This document shows positions 11,853 to 24,015 of a stretch of 64,000 nt of DNA, piece after piece (positions within the stretch are counted from its first letter, which is position 1; every line of letters begins with the position of its first letter). The DNA is from Aplysia californica (Eukaryota; Mollusca; Gastropoda; Aplysiida; Aplysiidae): contig NW_004797461.1 of assembly GCF_000002075.1 (NCBI RefSeq), positions 506,890 through 570,889 on the forward strand, read 5' to 3'. The notes beneath the pieces are model-generated. The model saw nothing but the letters and a program-made list of their open reading frames with translations. It was not told where the DNA came from and did not search any database. The position numbers and the translations under genes are program-made.

Positions 11853-12750
11853 AGACTTGAATACCTCTTACTGTTGTATTTGTTAAAACACTATAGTCTA
11901 AGACTATCTACTCCTAGATATTGTCAATTATTAATTCATACATTGTGAAAGTAAATTATAATTACCTCCATTTTGTTACTGGTGTATTGTATTCACCTTT
12001 AAAATGTTTCTGTTACTTCCCAACTAGTAAAGTCAAGTTTATTTTTCTACCTTTGCGCATAAATGCATCAGGGCTTCAAGGAGGAAACAAAGACCATGAT
12101 TATTATAAGATAGACATCGTTTTACACACATTGCTTCTGCTTTTCTATTCCTAGGCAGGGGAAAAACGGACCATTTTTCATCAAAAGAGTTAATGGTCTT
12201 ACATTATAGTGTGTTTTGTGCTGCAGAATCTGATTATTCTGAAGATGTCAGGATTTCAGAATCTCTTGATATTATACTTACTTTTTGTAATATACACATC
12301 TTTCAGACATTGAAATATCATTACAAAATATTATAATAGTTTTGAAGAATTTATTAGCTTTATTCTTTCTTTCAAAGCTCTCTCCCATTTTACATTTGAA
12401 ATAAGCTTCAAGTTCAGAAAATTACATAATTACAGGATGAACTATAGCTCTTGTACACCCAGTGTTTTGAATATTTTAAGCCATGCTTCTTTTCAGTTGT
12501 AAATTCGTCCCACAAGAAACAAGTGAGACTTATAATTGGGGGTTTTTTGGCAACAGACAATGTATAAATGACTGGCATACTTTGTCACACTATCTTTGCC
12601 ACTGGGAACTGGTGACTGATTTCTTGATTATATTATAAAAGAGGAAGAACAACCATTATATCACCCATGTTTTAAGAAAAAAAACTCCATTGGCTCACAA
12701 CAACAGCTAGAATTACTTACAATATTGTCTTTTGCCATAAATGTGTTTAC

Positions 12751-12756
12751 AATAAA
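12751..12756 (+). promoter_or_regulatory. Candidate polyadenylation signal of PSPH
   Basis: AATAAA about 0.9 kb after the stop codon at 11850-11852. It implies a 3' UTR of about 0.9 kb. Other cleavage sites are possible. Confidence 0.4.
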
Positions 12757-13149
12757 GCCCACATGCATTTAAACAACCTCATTCAAATGTATTTTCCTCC
12801 AAGATCTCTGAGATCAGAAGATCAGTCTCTATTGTGATGAGAGCACCTAGGACAGGAGGTGAAAAAGTCGCCGGGAGGCCCTTTTCTCATCTATCTCCAT
12901 CTGTCTGGGACTTTCTCTCTCTCTCCACAACATTGGAGGGATACAAAGTCGGAGAAAAAATTTAAAATTCATTTAACAACATACTTCATTTTATGCCCTC
13001 TAAATAGTTTGTCTTTCTTATTCATAGTACTCTGTTTATAATGTGATATGCATATCGTTATCGATTATGCTGTGATAGTATGAATGTCTGCTCATGTGTT
13101 AGCCTTTATGTAAAGAACATGTATTATGTATGCATGTTCATGCACGTTT

Positions 13150-13230
13150 ATTTTGTGTTTAAAAAGGTGTTGTAAAGGCCCTAGAGCTGTATTGTAGGGG
13201 AGTGGGAGCTACAGAAATGTATTATCTGCA

Positions 13231-13262
<32 letters not shown>

Positions 13263-13263
13263 G
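13150..13263 (+). mobile_element. SINE-A 3' tail
   Basis: TTGTAAAGGCCCTAGAGCTG to the (ATT)n run at 13235-13262 follows the order of the SINE-A tail at 8550-8640. Confidence 0.55.
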
Positions 13264-14221
13264 ATTATTCATTGGTCATTGTTCAGTTGTGTGACTCGCA
13301 AAATTCCATGGTTCATTGGTTTTGCTGATGGTGCTTTGTTGAGGTCTGAAAGTGTTAACATCAGCTGAACTTGCACAGGCACTTGCCAGGAGTAAGTACA
13401 TTGAACATGAAGCTTTTTCCAAGTTGACGTTTTTGGGAACTGATATTAACTGGGTTTTACTGTCTGAGTATGTGACCAGATGAAGATCTGCTGCTGTTTC
13501 GATTTTGTAGAAGAACCAAGTGATAACAAAATATTTATAGACTGCACAAACTGTTCGAGGTCAACATTTCTGTAGTATAAAAAAGCCAGCTAGTGGAAGT
13601 ATTATGATTCTCTGTCACCTCTGTGAATATCCTGTCATTTAAAGCGACAAAATAGCTGCCAAGGCCTGGTGTCTGCCAATACTATGACAGGTGGCCGTTG
13701 GACTGTATTTAAATGACACCTATTGAAGATTGCGCTGTAGAAACATGTTGCTTGCTCAGTTAAAAGTCTGAATGGAGCATTTTGGACCATGCGTTTCCCT
13801 GAGTTACAATTTTATGTCACCCACTGATACTACCTGTGCCTGTTCTCTGGGTTTTTTCCCTAGGGTAACTCCTGGAAAACCTTTGTTGTTATGTGATGGA
13901 CCAGATTGCATATCTGTTTTGTTGTATGTTTTGGTCGTTTTGATTGAAAATATCGTATTATCGCACCTGAGATTATTTTGTTTGGTCTCGGCCGTGTTTT
14001 AGTAATTGTTGTGTTGTGAAATTAAGATTTTTATGACCTCTAAAGTATTTCAATTATGCTCCTTTTCAGAGTTGACAACAAATTTATGTTCACTGGAATA
14101 TGTGCAAACTTGGAGAATCTCCTGCCTTCATTTTTTTAAAAGACAAAAAAAAACAATTTTTTATTCAAATGTGATTTTATTAGTTTTTAAAGCCTATTAA
14201 TTCCTTGACTCTTTCAAAATT

Positions 14222-14276
14222 GTAGTTATGCACTGCAGGAGTTTCGAGCGCCATGAAACCTTACTAAAACAACACA
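14222..14276 (+). mobile_element. 3' end of hairpin LINE/SINE family
   Basis: ATGCACTGCAGGAGTTTCGA, GCGCC and ATGAAACCTTACTAAAACAA match the terminal 45-55 bp of the family. The left arm is lost. Confidence 0.55.
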
Positions 14277-15789
14277 AACTGCTGGAAAGAATAGCATTTA
14301 CCCTTCAGGACCTGGTATGTGCAGTGCGAGGATATAAATAGTGTAAGAGTCAGAAAACAAGAAAGTGCCTTAACTTAGAGCTCATGAAGTGTGTATGCTT
14401 TCATCAAAGACTTCCTTCATGCATGTACAAGGTTAATTGCTTAGAATTTATTTTTGTACTGTGTTGTTGTCTCCAAAGTAGATGATTGAGATCTGGCCAA
14501 GATTTTTGTTTTAAAGAACAGAGACCATAAGTTGTTAATCCTGACTCAGCTTCTGATTCTAACTAGCAAATTTTTCTATCTTAGTGGTTTTGAGTAAAAA
14601 TCACCTTCCCCATCCTCATGTGACTGATATTCATATTATGAAAGTGTAAGACAAGGCCTAAACCTTTCCGTTTCGATATAAATTATTGAAAAATGGATTT
14701 TTATTTCCTGGGCGTTTTTTACCATATTCAATTCATGACATCTAATTCACTGTATTCAAAGGACTAACACTTTAGGCTAAGCCAGATCTATTTAAAGATT
14801 CAAATGATAAAAGCTTTCTCTTTGCCTGCAAGTTGACTGTGGTGTATCAGAAAATTATAAATTTGTTGCAAACTATGCTTTTTTCCATTTCCTTTTTTTG
14901 TAACGTAAACTTCCGTTTCTAGTATGTTTTACTTTTTTTAAATTATAGTTCTTTATGAGTCAGCACCATAATAGCCATACTTTGCCAAAGGTCAGATGTG
15001 GACAAATGCACACAAAAAAAAAGTAAAAAGGAGGAAGATGTAGAACACGCACCTGCCTCAGTTTGAATGTACAAGTAGATCAAATCTAGGAAAATGTATG
15101 AATGTTTTTATTTTTGTTTAATGCAACATAAAATTGTCTTGTGAATTTAAGTGTAGATATGTTTTCTTTCCGTTAAAATTTAATGGTTTGTTGAATGTCT
15201 GTACTTTAAGACAAATCTTTAAAAATCCAAAATAGATCACAATGAAGTTTCAGTATATCTTTGTTTTCATTTGTGCCGTGCTTTTGAATTTTTGGCGTTT
15301 TGCGAAAAATTGCTTATTCTGAGGATATGTGAATGCAGTTTTGAATTTTTAAATTTTTTTTAAAGTATGGCGGATTTCATTTTATTTTAATCACTTATGG
15401 GGCAAAGACATGCAGGAACCTGGCCCAGAAATTGTTTAATAGTCAAAAATCGCTGCACCTGTGACCAGTTTCATTTGGTATTGCGCGGGGCGCAGGTCGA
15501 GAAATGTGAGCTACAGTACGTCAAATATTTTTAAATCAGCACGAGATAGTAGAAAGTTATATGAATTTGACTTTAAATTCGTTTTCAGCTTCAAATTTAC
15601 CATGATACCACCATGCCCGTTTGATGTTATTCAAAAACAAATTCTGCCTGAAAGAAAAACTACATCCACTGCTGACAATCATGTAAACTAACCAGATAAA
15701 ATGGCGGTGTCCACAGGTGTGACTGCTGCATGTGCGTTAAAAATAACTTACCACAGAGGCTCGAGGCAAGGCATGTTGCTTGGCTTACA

Positions 15790-16005
15790 TCCATTGGCTC
15801 ATGCATGTGTGGACTGTTTTAAGAGGTGGGCTTTGACCCTTCCTATCAGGGCCGACCCAGGCTGAAAGAGATACAACATTTCAGCAGATAGACTGAGATA
15901 CTCTATAAAAATTCTTCCCACTCTGAAATCGAACTCGAGCCTCCTGCGCACAGCAGCAAAGCACCTGACCTCTACACTACAGAAGCCAGTGTAGTCCAAA
16001 GTGCC
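15790..16005 (-). mobile_element. SINE-C copy
   Basis: Minus-strand reading: tRNA-like head (CTGTAGTGTAGAGGTCAGGT; B box GAGTTCGATTTC), then GTGGGAAGAATTTTTATAGA, CTGCTGAAATGTTGTATCTC, TTTCAGCCTGGGTCGGCCCT and GAAGGGTCAAAGCCCACCTC. About 210 bp. Confidence 0.75.
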
Positions 16006-16634
16006 AGAATAAATTTTACGGTCAACACCTGGTTGGCTCTTTGATAATATTCCTCCAAAACGAGAAAGACATAGTGATAGAGAGAGAGAAGACTTTCAGC
16101 TCTAAATACATGTGCATGCACATGACCAACAAACAGACACTTTTCAAACACAGATCACCCCGCAGAATACATGTAATGTTCCTTGACACTGGACAGTCAG
16201 GGCTATACAACAGTGGAACCCCTTTCAACCGCCAGCCCCGCTGTTCTGCCAACTTCATGCTCATCCCTAGGGTGGCAGTAGTAATAACGAAATTGACTAC
16301 TTATTTAAAAGAGAAATAATATGCTTTTACCCAATCCTTTTTTTTTTTTTTCCAGCCAGAAGCGACATGCACCATTCCACATCAATGCAAATTGGCTCTA
16401 CATTTCTGACACTGAACTAATGAGCCCTTTTGTGACAGCCATTAGTGTCTTGCAATGAACTTCTGAGTAGCAGTCCGTGAGAAATGCGTTTAAAATGAAA
16501 CATGCAATATTTTTCTTGGTAAACACAGACTTTCAAGTTCGAGTCAAGTCATACTGGTGATGGCTGAGGTGGAAAATAAGGGCTTTTTTCGTTGTTTTTT
16601 AAATGTAATAAAAGTGTTTAAGCCATATTTGACT

Positions 16635-16850
16635 CAATTTAGATCATTTAGGAGCCAGGCTTCAATTTCAAATCTGCTTTCAGGGCTAACCCAGGCAATG
16701 AGAGTTACTACAATGTCACAGCAGAAAGATCGAGATGCTCGATAGAAGTTCTTCCCATACGAGAAATGAACTTGGGTCTTCTGAATGAAGTGCCAAAGTG
16801 CCTAGCCTCTTTCCACAAACGCTCGTCTCGTGAGTTTGCATTTCCATGAG
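16635..16850 (-). mobile_element. SINE-C copy
   Basis: Starts on the plus strand with TTTAGATCATTTAGGAGCCA, the family's 3' end in reverse. GGGCTAACCCAGGC, GTCACAGCAGAAAGATCGAG, AAGTTCTTCCCATACGAGAA and a decayed head follow. Confidence 0.65.
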
Positions 16851-17162
16851 TAGTTTCAGTGAGCATAAGAAAAAGATGTGCCGTACTCTGAACAACAGAG
16901 AAAAGCTGTGTTGAAATTATTGTTTCTATCACAGTAAAGAACAAGAAATACTGAATTCTAAGAATAGATTATTGCTTTTACCAAAGTACAAAGCCAAAAT
17001 CCCGTTTTTGAGTTGTCTTCAGAAATTCATCGACAGAAAAAGAGATCCAATGAATGACTACATTATGACCGAATTCTCAAAGTAATGGAGCTCTGCCTTA
17101 CTAAGAAATTCTTCATGGAAAGCCAAACATTAAAATTTAAAATTAAATTTTGATTGCCACAT

Positions 17163-17985
17163 TGTAGTCAAACCTGCGCTGACGGCCACCTCTATAAGAC
17201 GGCCACCTGTACAAACGGCCACTTTCCATTTCCCCCCTTGCATTTTTTCTATATAATTTAACTGTGTAAAACGGGCACCTGTCCAACGCGGCCGCCGTCA
17301 CATTTTAACACACAACCCTTATCACACTAAGCAATTACACCTGTCTTAGACGGCCACCTGAGTGACTCCATTATGTTTTGTCATAAATTGTGCATTGGCC
17401 CCTAGCGTTGTGGGCGAGCCGTCATAATTCAATCACATGTTGTGGTTGTTAGGTAGTCCCTCCAACAGATCATGTTGCGTAGGCCCCTCCCACTGTTGAC
17501 CAATAGCTACCAATTTTCAGCTGCTGGTGAGGTAAGCGTGTGATCCCTCATAACCCATAAGCCCCGCCCAGAACTCATACACAAATCCTAAGTGAGATGA
17601 GTGGTCACTGTTTACCCAGTCTGTAACAAAGTAACAAAGGACGTCAACATTAATTTGTGACAGAAGCGTCGCTCGTTCTCCGAGTGGTGGCGACCCATGT
17701 TTTTGTTTTAACTTGGCAGTCGGTCTTCCTCATCTGATACATTTTGTTTTATTGTCACCCTTGTGCAAAATCAGCAACAAAATAAAAATTACAAACAAAA
17801 AGCAAACCACCACCACCAACAACAACAACAAAAACAACAACAATGCGGCTACTTTCGATTGGGACCTCAGATGGGAATTGTTTGTTTTCTTCATCTTGAT
17901 CAGTCCTGCCTAAGACGGCCACCTGTCTTTTACGGCCACTTTTCTCCTTGACAATGGGTGGCCGTCTTACACAGGTTTGACTGTA
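17163..17985. mobile_element. pogo-like DNA element with GGCCACC-rich termini
   Basis: The left terminus at 17163 (TGTAGTCAAACCTGCGCTGA, then CGGCCACC) pairs with the right terminus, minus-strand TACAGTCAAACCTGTGTAAG, then ACGGCCACC. The right flank keeps TA at 17984-17985; the left TA appears mutated to TG. Subterminal GACGGCCACCT blocks recur at 17184, 17203, 17350 and 17913. No transposase frame is visible in about 820 bp, so it is non-autonomous. Confidence 0.7.
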
Positions 17986-18199
17986 TTATAAAATCATTCG
18001 TCTAAATTATTATTGTTTCTTTGTGGCATGCGATAAATGCAGAAAACACTGGTAAAAATAAAAAATGTTCTCCTCATTTTACCTCGTAGAACTTGTGCAT
18101 AAGAAAAAGAAAAGTTTTTTTCATTAATGTCATAAATCAAAAGCACAGATACTTCTTTTTTGATTAAATTGCAACAAATATTGATTCACTGAACAACAG

Positions 18200-18790
18200 A
18201 TCTCAAAATAAACCAAAGAATTTATTTCAAGTATAAAACAATAATAATACGGCAACATTTCCGGTACCACTCACATTATACAACATTTTTCAAGACAAAA
18301 CCCTAGCCCTAGAAACAAAGTAGGCCTACATCTAGTAGACTTGACTTGATATAAATGAAATGAAAATACAACTAGAATATTAATGATCTTGGCTACAATG
18401 ACTTTTAACACACAAATTATAAAAGATAATTTTACCACACAGGAATCTGTTCAAAATAACTTTAAAAGAGACCAGACTTTGGCATTTACTTTGAAAACAA
18501 AATTGACAGTAGACATAATCACTTAACACAGAAAACTTTATGCAATCAGAAACAAGGCAACTGAAATTAAAGAATGGTTTTAGTTTTAGTTTTAGGCCAG
18601 CGTATAATAACAAGACACCAGTACTGATCAATTTTATCTTTCCTCTGCTGTAGATCTATCACAAGATCTACGAATGGCATCAAACTGAGCGATGAAGAAA
18701 ACACAAACTATCCTCAGGTAAGTGAGTCGACTGCCAAATTAAATTTCACAGAAATTGCCAGGTTCGAATAATTGATTTATGAACATAATA
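18200..18790. other. AT-rich stretch, nothing recognised
   Basis: No coding, RNA or repeat signal that I can support. Confidence 0.4.
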
Positions 18791-18814
18791 TATATTATTA
18801 AAAACTAAAATGCA

Positions 18815-19015
18815 ATTGTAGGTGTTTTATGCCCCCATCAACACAGCTTAGATCATTTAGGAGGTGGGCTGCTTTGACCCTGCCAACCTGGGCTGAGACA
18901 GACATACAACGTCCCAGTTGAAAGATGAAATTCAATTTTAAAAACCCTCCCCTCATGGGAATCAAAATCATGTCCTTTGCATACAACTTTAAAGCTACAC
19001 CACTACACCACAGAC
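18815..19015 (-). mobile_element. SINE-C copy
   Basis: Plus-strand GTGTTTTATGCCCCCATCAA, CACAGCTTAGATCATTTAGG, AGGTGGGCTGCTTTGACCCT, then reverse head with GGGAATCAAAATCATGTC and CACCACTACACCACAGACC. The 3' end consensus of the family is clearest here and at 38338. Confidence 0.75.
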
Positions 19016-19059
19016 CTCAGTATTATGCACATAATATCTTTTGTAAGAACAATCTATAT

Positions 19060-19170
19060 TTTGTCTCTTTCAGCCCAAATTGGCCCTGACAGGAAGGATC
19101 AAAAGCCCAACTACTCAAATGATCTAAATTGTGTCAATGGGGGTGTAAAAACATCCACATTTTTTTTTTT
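19060..19170 (+). mobile_element. SINE-C 3' half, opposite orientation to its neighbour
   Basis: CTCTTTCAGCCCAAATTGGC, CCTGACAGGAAGGATC, CTCAAATGATCTAAATTGTG and TCAATGGGGGTGTAAAAACA match the 3' half of SINE-C, only 45 bp from the minus-strand copy. Confidence 0.65.
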
Positions 19171-19296
19171 AATGCACACCCACTCACAGATGAATTGAAT
19201 GCAATCATTGATCCACACACACTACCTTTTATCCTGCAACGGCATAATATCCTTCTTCAACTTTATGACTTTACAGATATTATTCAGTAGCATTAT

Positions 19297-19495
19297 TTAT
19301 GGAGGCCAACCAAACAACAACCAATTGACCGCGAGATCAAAAAAAGAAGATGTCGATGGATAGGGCATACACTCAGGAAGTCAGCCCACAAACATGACAA
19401 GACAAATCCTTGGATGGAACCCCCAGGGGAAGAAAAGAGAGGAAGGCTGAGACCCACCTGGGAGCGAGATCTAGAGGAAAATCTAAGGCATATAT
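19297..19495 (+). mobile_element. LINE reverse-transcriptase C-terminal fragment
   Basis: One open frame reads LWRPTKQQPIDREIKKRRCR, then WIGHTLRKSAHKHDKTNPWM, then EPPGEEKRGRLRPTWERDLE. The REIKKRR-WRWIGHTLRK and RGRPR-TW-RDLE pattern is the usual C-terminal tail of RTE/CR1-like LINE proteins. No RT core lies upstream. It is cut at 19496 by the terminus of the next element. Confidence 0.75.
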
Positions 19496-20010
19496 CTGTC
19501 CTTAGAGAAATTTTCGTGCGCAACTTTTGCCCTCAGTGCAACTTCTGCGCAACTTTTGCCATTTTCGCGAATTTGCGAATTTTAGCCAATTTTCCGCAAA
19601 AGTTGGGGAAAAAAAATTTGTTTAAAAGAACCGAAACTCTCTTCCAAGACTAAAAATAACGACGCCAAGGGGGACAATTTGTATCTGAAATACCACTTCC
19701 TTTGTACAGGGTGCCCATTGCAGATGGGATCGGGTTGGGTCAAGATGATCGCCTGACTCATCACCTGAAAAAAAAACGTTTTTGTTTTTGAGGCAACGAG
19801 TCGGTCGCGATCGGCTTGGATAGATAGCCGCTTTACGCCCTCAATCTGGCCAGCAATCCAACTCGACCCAACCTGATTTCCCAATGGTCCTGTGTGGACT
19901 GAATCATCTTCTTCTAGCTAGATCAAGATCAGCAGTAAATCAATCGTAAACATGATCATCTGATTACTTAGCTTGCATTTGGTTCTGTAACACCAGGTAG
20001 ATAGATCTAG
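19496..20010 (+). mobile_element. Partial copy of the CTGTCCTCAGAGAA element
   Basis: Starts CTGTCCTTAGAGAAATTTTC and carries CAACTTTTGC motifs, CAGGGTGCCCATTGCAGATG, GAGGCAACGAGTCGG and ACACCAGGTAGATAGATCTA. These appear in reverse order and orientation at 22790-23399. The copy ends without its second terminus. Confidence 0.7.
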
Positions 20011-21860
20011 CATAAAAATTATATCGGACACAGCTGGCCGGGGGAGAAGATCGGCCAGAAGAGACAGGTGGAGAGCTCCTCTTGGTGGCCTACACCCAAT
20101 ATCCAAGGTGAAAGAGGTGAATGATGATTGTGGTATTATTTAGCTGGAGCAGTTTCATTCATGGCCACTACATGCACAAATCTCACTAACACTAACACCA
20201 TTGTTTTTGTACAAAAGGATGTAATAAATATACCCATTTACATCAATAGGACTGAACTTACTTCTCGCACACCAGTGAAAAATGTACTTCTTCATTGCCT
20301 GCTGTACTGCCATACTATTTAGTCTTTAAGTTGGATTACTAGAACAGAATGATACTTTTATAAATATAATCCTGCATTCCTGAATAGTCCTTTCTCAAAT
20401 CAATCTATTCTACCTTCTGTCTATTCAAACATCACACTCAAAACATAAGAAAAAGCAACAGTCAAAGGGACAGAATCCTCAGACCACAAACACGAAGGAT
20501 AGTCATGGACACAAAACAACAGCTCTGGATAATAATAGTTTAGTGCTCTCCCTCGATACTTTATCCACATGTCATGATCATTACACATGTTAAGTTATAA
20601 CAGAAATGATCATTACACACATGTAAGTTATAACAGCAATGATTGTTGCACATGTAAGTTATAACATTATAATAGAGTAATGATCATTAAACGTGTAGAT
20701 TATAACAGATCAATGATCTTTACATATGTAAGTTATAACAGCAATGATCGTTGCACATGTAAGTTATAATAGTAATAGGTCAATGATCGTTTCACATGTG
20801 AGTTATAACTGAGCAAAATGAATTTCACGCACATCGGATAAAGATTATGCCTTTATTTATATTGAGACAGAGTAAAGAGATACACATCAACACGGTAAGG
20901 CCCTTTCAGTGCTGGGAGAAATCAAGAAAGACATACATACAATATAAAAGAAAGATTAAAAATTATACATCGCCAGGGGTGCCCTACAACTATTGACATG
21001 ACAATAGTTACAAAAAGATACCTGAATACTTCATCCACTAGGGTTTTTTAATGAAAGAAAGCTGCAGACTACAGACGGTGGGATAGCAACACTTAATACA
21101 GTAAACCTCAATATCAAATGAACACTTAAGGATGCCCAAAAGGAGGGGAAAAAAAGAGGATTTTTTTTTCCTTTTTATTGTGTTCTGAAGTCATTGGATT
21201 CAAAATTTACCATAAACAATAATGGAAAAGAGGGATCTTAAAAGATGGGAGCACCGGTAGCGAACCATCGACGCATCAAAAACATCAACTGATAAATATA
21301 AAAAGCTGTATGAAAAGACCCTCACAAGCGACTGTGGAAATAAATAGTCTAGAGTTACAAAAGTGGCGCAGTGATTATCCAGAAGCAAGCTGAATTCAAA
21401 ACAAAACAAAATTTCAAAAACACAAAGTAACTAAAAAGCAAATGAACAATGTATCAATATCAGTACCACAAAAAACATGTAAGAAATAGCTTTACTGAAA
21501 AAGCGACCCTCAAGGGACAGATGCGTACACCTGCCACTATCTCAGTTCAACAACAAACTCCCAAAAGCTCTTATAAATAATGAGCACAAAGAAAAAAACA
21601 TAAAGCAAGTCGACCTTTTTTTTTGGGGGGGGGGGGGAATGAAGAGGCGGCACAGAAATAAGAATGTCAGCATCCTTTTTTAAAAGTTCATTGGAAATGA
21701 AAGAAACATTTTTTTAAAATCCTTCTGTTCACAAAACCCCTTTGTTCATTGATCAAGGAAATTGATTTTAAAAGACATGCTAATTAACTACATTACAAAT
21801 CGTATTTACAACACTAATAATTTGACACTTTTATTCATAAGCAACAGCAACAATAACATG
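20011..21860. other. Region downstream of the transporter gene, nothing recognised
   Basis: No gene. A loose tandem of ACATGTAAGTTATAACA-like units (about 20580-20810) is visible, with variants of ATGATCATTACACATGT. TTTATT at 20852-20857 could be a distal poly(A) signal for a minus-strand transcript. Confidence 0.4.
20575..20815. repeat. Degenerate tandem repeat, about 40-bp unit
   Basis: Six or so units with the pattern CAATGATCRTTRCACATGTA then AGTTATAACAG, each slightly different. No coding meaning. Confidence 0.65.
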
Positions 21861-21866
21861 CTAAAT

Positions 21867-23399
21867 CTGTCCTCAGAGAAAGTTGCATTTGAAAATAGCA
21901 AAAGTTGCAAAAAGTTGCAAGAAAAATCAACGAAAGTTGCAAGAAAAGTTGCAAGACGTGTGTAGCTAAAAATGTCAGGGAATTTTTGGAATACACTGTT
22001 GGTATGCTGCATTGCAATCAAAGTAACCAACGTGAGTTTTGTTAGATCAAAATCAAAAGTTAAATGTGAATGTCTACGGAACCAAAAAAAAAAACTGCTT
22101 GGAGGTTGCATGGTGTGCAAAAACAGTTTCTAGTATTTATTCGCTTATATAATAATATGACATTTATATTGTTCAAATCATTGTTCTATGCGCTTTACTT
22201 TTACATAATAGTATTCAATAGTTTTAGTACAGGTTTTACGGCGCTCGCAACTGCATAAGGTCTTATGAGCGCCAGAAGATTAGAGGTGTCACAAGAGAGG
22301 AACAAACATAGAAAAGAAAAAGGGGAGATAAGGACGATAAATGTTTGATAGGAAAAAAGGAGCAATTTAAACCACACCAGAGCACCCGCAAACCACCCAC
22401 ATAATAGTATTCATGAAAAACAATCATACACACATGTGACATAATAATTAAATATGGTGTAAGTGGAACTTTTCCGGCAAAAACTTCTTAGTGAATAGCA
22501 GAGTTTACTCTTTTTTATGTCATGTTTTGTTGTTTTTTAAATTTTGTTATAAATTATTCTCCGTTATTTTTTCACCTTACAGAAGTGTAATATTACATTG
22601 GTTCAGGACCCCCCCCCCCCCCCCCTTCTTACACTTTTCTTTCACAGGAGTCAAGCACCCCCCCCCCCCCCCCTTAGGCCTTTTCCAGGCGTAAGATTAT
22701 ATTTGAACGACCCCTTTAGGGGTTTTCTGGATGAATCGATCCATGTCTAGATCTACCCTCCTAGCCTAAGATTTTAAAGTCTTTCACAAATTTTTCTACT
22801 AGATCTATCTACCTGGTGCTATGGAACAAAGCAAGCTAAGTAATCAGACGATCGTGTTTACGATTGAGTTAACTCTATTTATAGATATCTAGATCTAGAG
22901 TCTAGATTTAGCTAGATCTAGACCTAGAAGAAGTAGAAGATGATTCAGTCCGAACAGGACTATTGGGGAGGTCGGGACGGGTCGGTTTTCTCGACAGACT
23001 GATTATGGCACAAAGTGGCTATCGTGGCACAAATCGATCGCGCCCTACTCGTTGCCTCAAAATCAAACGCGCAGTTTTCAGGCAACGAGTCGGGCGATCA
23101 TCCCGACCCGATCTCATCCGCAACGGGCACTGGGCACCCTGTAGATATCTAGTGCAAAGAAGGTATGGTAGATCTAATTTCAGGTACGAATTGCCCCCCT
23201 TCGCGCTATTATTTTTAGTTGTGGAAGAAAATTTCAGTTATTTTTACCGAAAATAAATTATTATTTTTCCAACTTTTGCAGAAAATTGCCTAAAATTCGC
23301 GAATTCACGAAAATGGCAAAAGTTGCACAAAAGTTGCGCTGGGGCCAAAAGTTGCGTGCACAACTTGCGGGTTGCGCGCGTGAAATTCTCTGAGGACAG
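21867..23399. mobile_element. 1.5-kb terminal-inverted-repeat element, 6-bp target duplication, AAAGTTGC subterminal repeats
   Basis: The left end CTGTCCTCAGAGAA (21867) pairs with the right end TTCTCTGAGGACAG (23386-23399). Direct repeats CTAAAT flank it perfectly at 21861-21866 and 23400-23405. Both ends carry clustered AAAGTTGC motifs, at about 21884-21960 and about 23270-23375, as expected for transposase binding sites. No transposase frame. A hairpin SINE (22217-22403) is inserted inside. A partial second copy is at 19496-20010. Superfamily not settled: 6-bp duplications are known from IS3EU and some other groups. Confidence 0.8.
22217..22403 (-). mobile_element. Hairpin SINE copy (R1), nested
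   Basis: Minus-strand element, near full length, from ACCACCCACA (its 5' end, right side) to TTTTACGG. Stem arms GGCGCTC (22240-22246) and GAGCGCC (22267-22273) pair perfectly. It lies inside the element at 21867-23399 and so is younger than it. Confidence 0.85.
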
Positions 23400-23824
23400 C
23401 TAAATAAAGGCCTGTCACTAGAATATCCTTGTTGAAAATTTTAACAACACTCATAAATTTAAATTTTTAAAATTAATTCACAAAATAGAAACAACAACTA
23501 TGGGATGAGTACGAGACTATGGCATGCTAATGAAAATCTGTCACTGGACTAGTACTAGTAGAATATCCATGTAAAAAATAAAGTTATAAAAACAATAACA
23601 AGTTTTTGTAAGTATTATGTTCAGTGCCCCAAAGTTTCACTAAATTGTTTTGTTGTATGCCAAAAGTAAGCACAAACACTCACAACTTTTTATCTCGCTT
23701 CACTGGTAAAAACAGGTAACCATATTTAACCATTTTTTTGCCAGTACCTAGTCATCCAAGATAAAGAGGCAAATGGCTTTATTGTGTTCTGTTATAAAAA
23801 GAATTATAAATATTTGGCACCCCC

Positions 23825-24015
23825 AAGGGACACAATTTAAGTATTTAGGGGGCAGATTGCAAAAGAAGTCTAAGAGGTCAACCCAGTGTGTGTCAGATAC
23901 AACATGATATATCCCATTAGAAAGAATGAAACACTTGATACCTCTTCCCCATGTGGGAATCAAACCCTACTTCTTTTGCTTTCAAGGCAAAGAGCTTAGC
24001 CAGAGGACTCCATAA
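23825..24015 (-). mobile_element. SINE-C copy (degraded)
   Basis: GGGCAGATTGCAAAAGAAGT, AACCCAGTGTGTGTCAGATA, CTCTTCCCCATGTGGGAATC and AAACCCTACTTC follow the reverse order of SINE-C. Confidence 0.6.

Larger units (their letters stand above)
12860..15780. other. Intergenic, no gene seen
   Basis: AT-rich sequence after PSPH. Beyond a SINE-A tail near 13150-13263 and a hairpin-family tail near 14222-14276, I see no domain, splice-bounded coding run or RNA gene. Confidence 0.5.
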
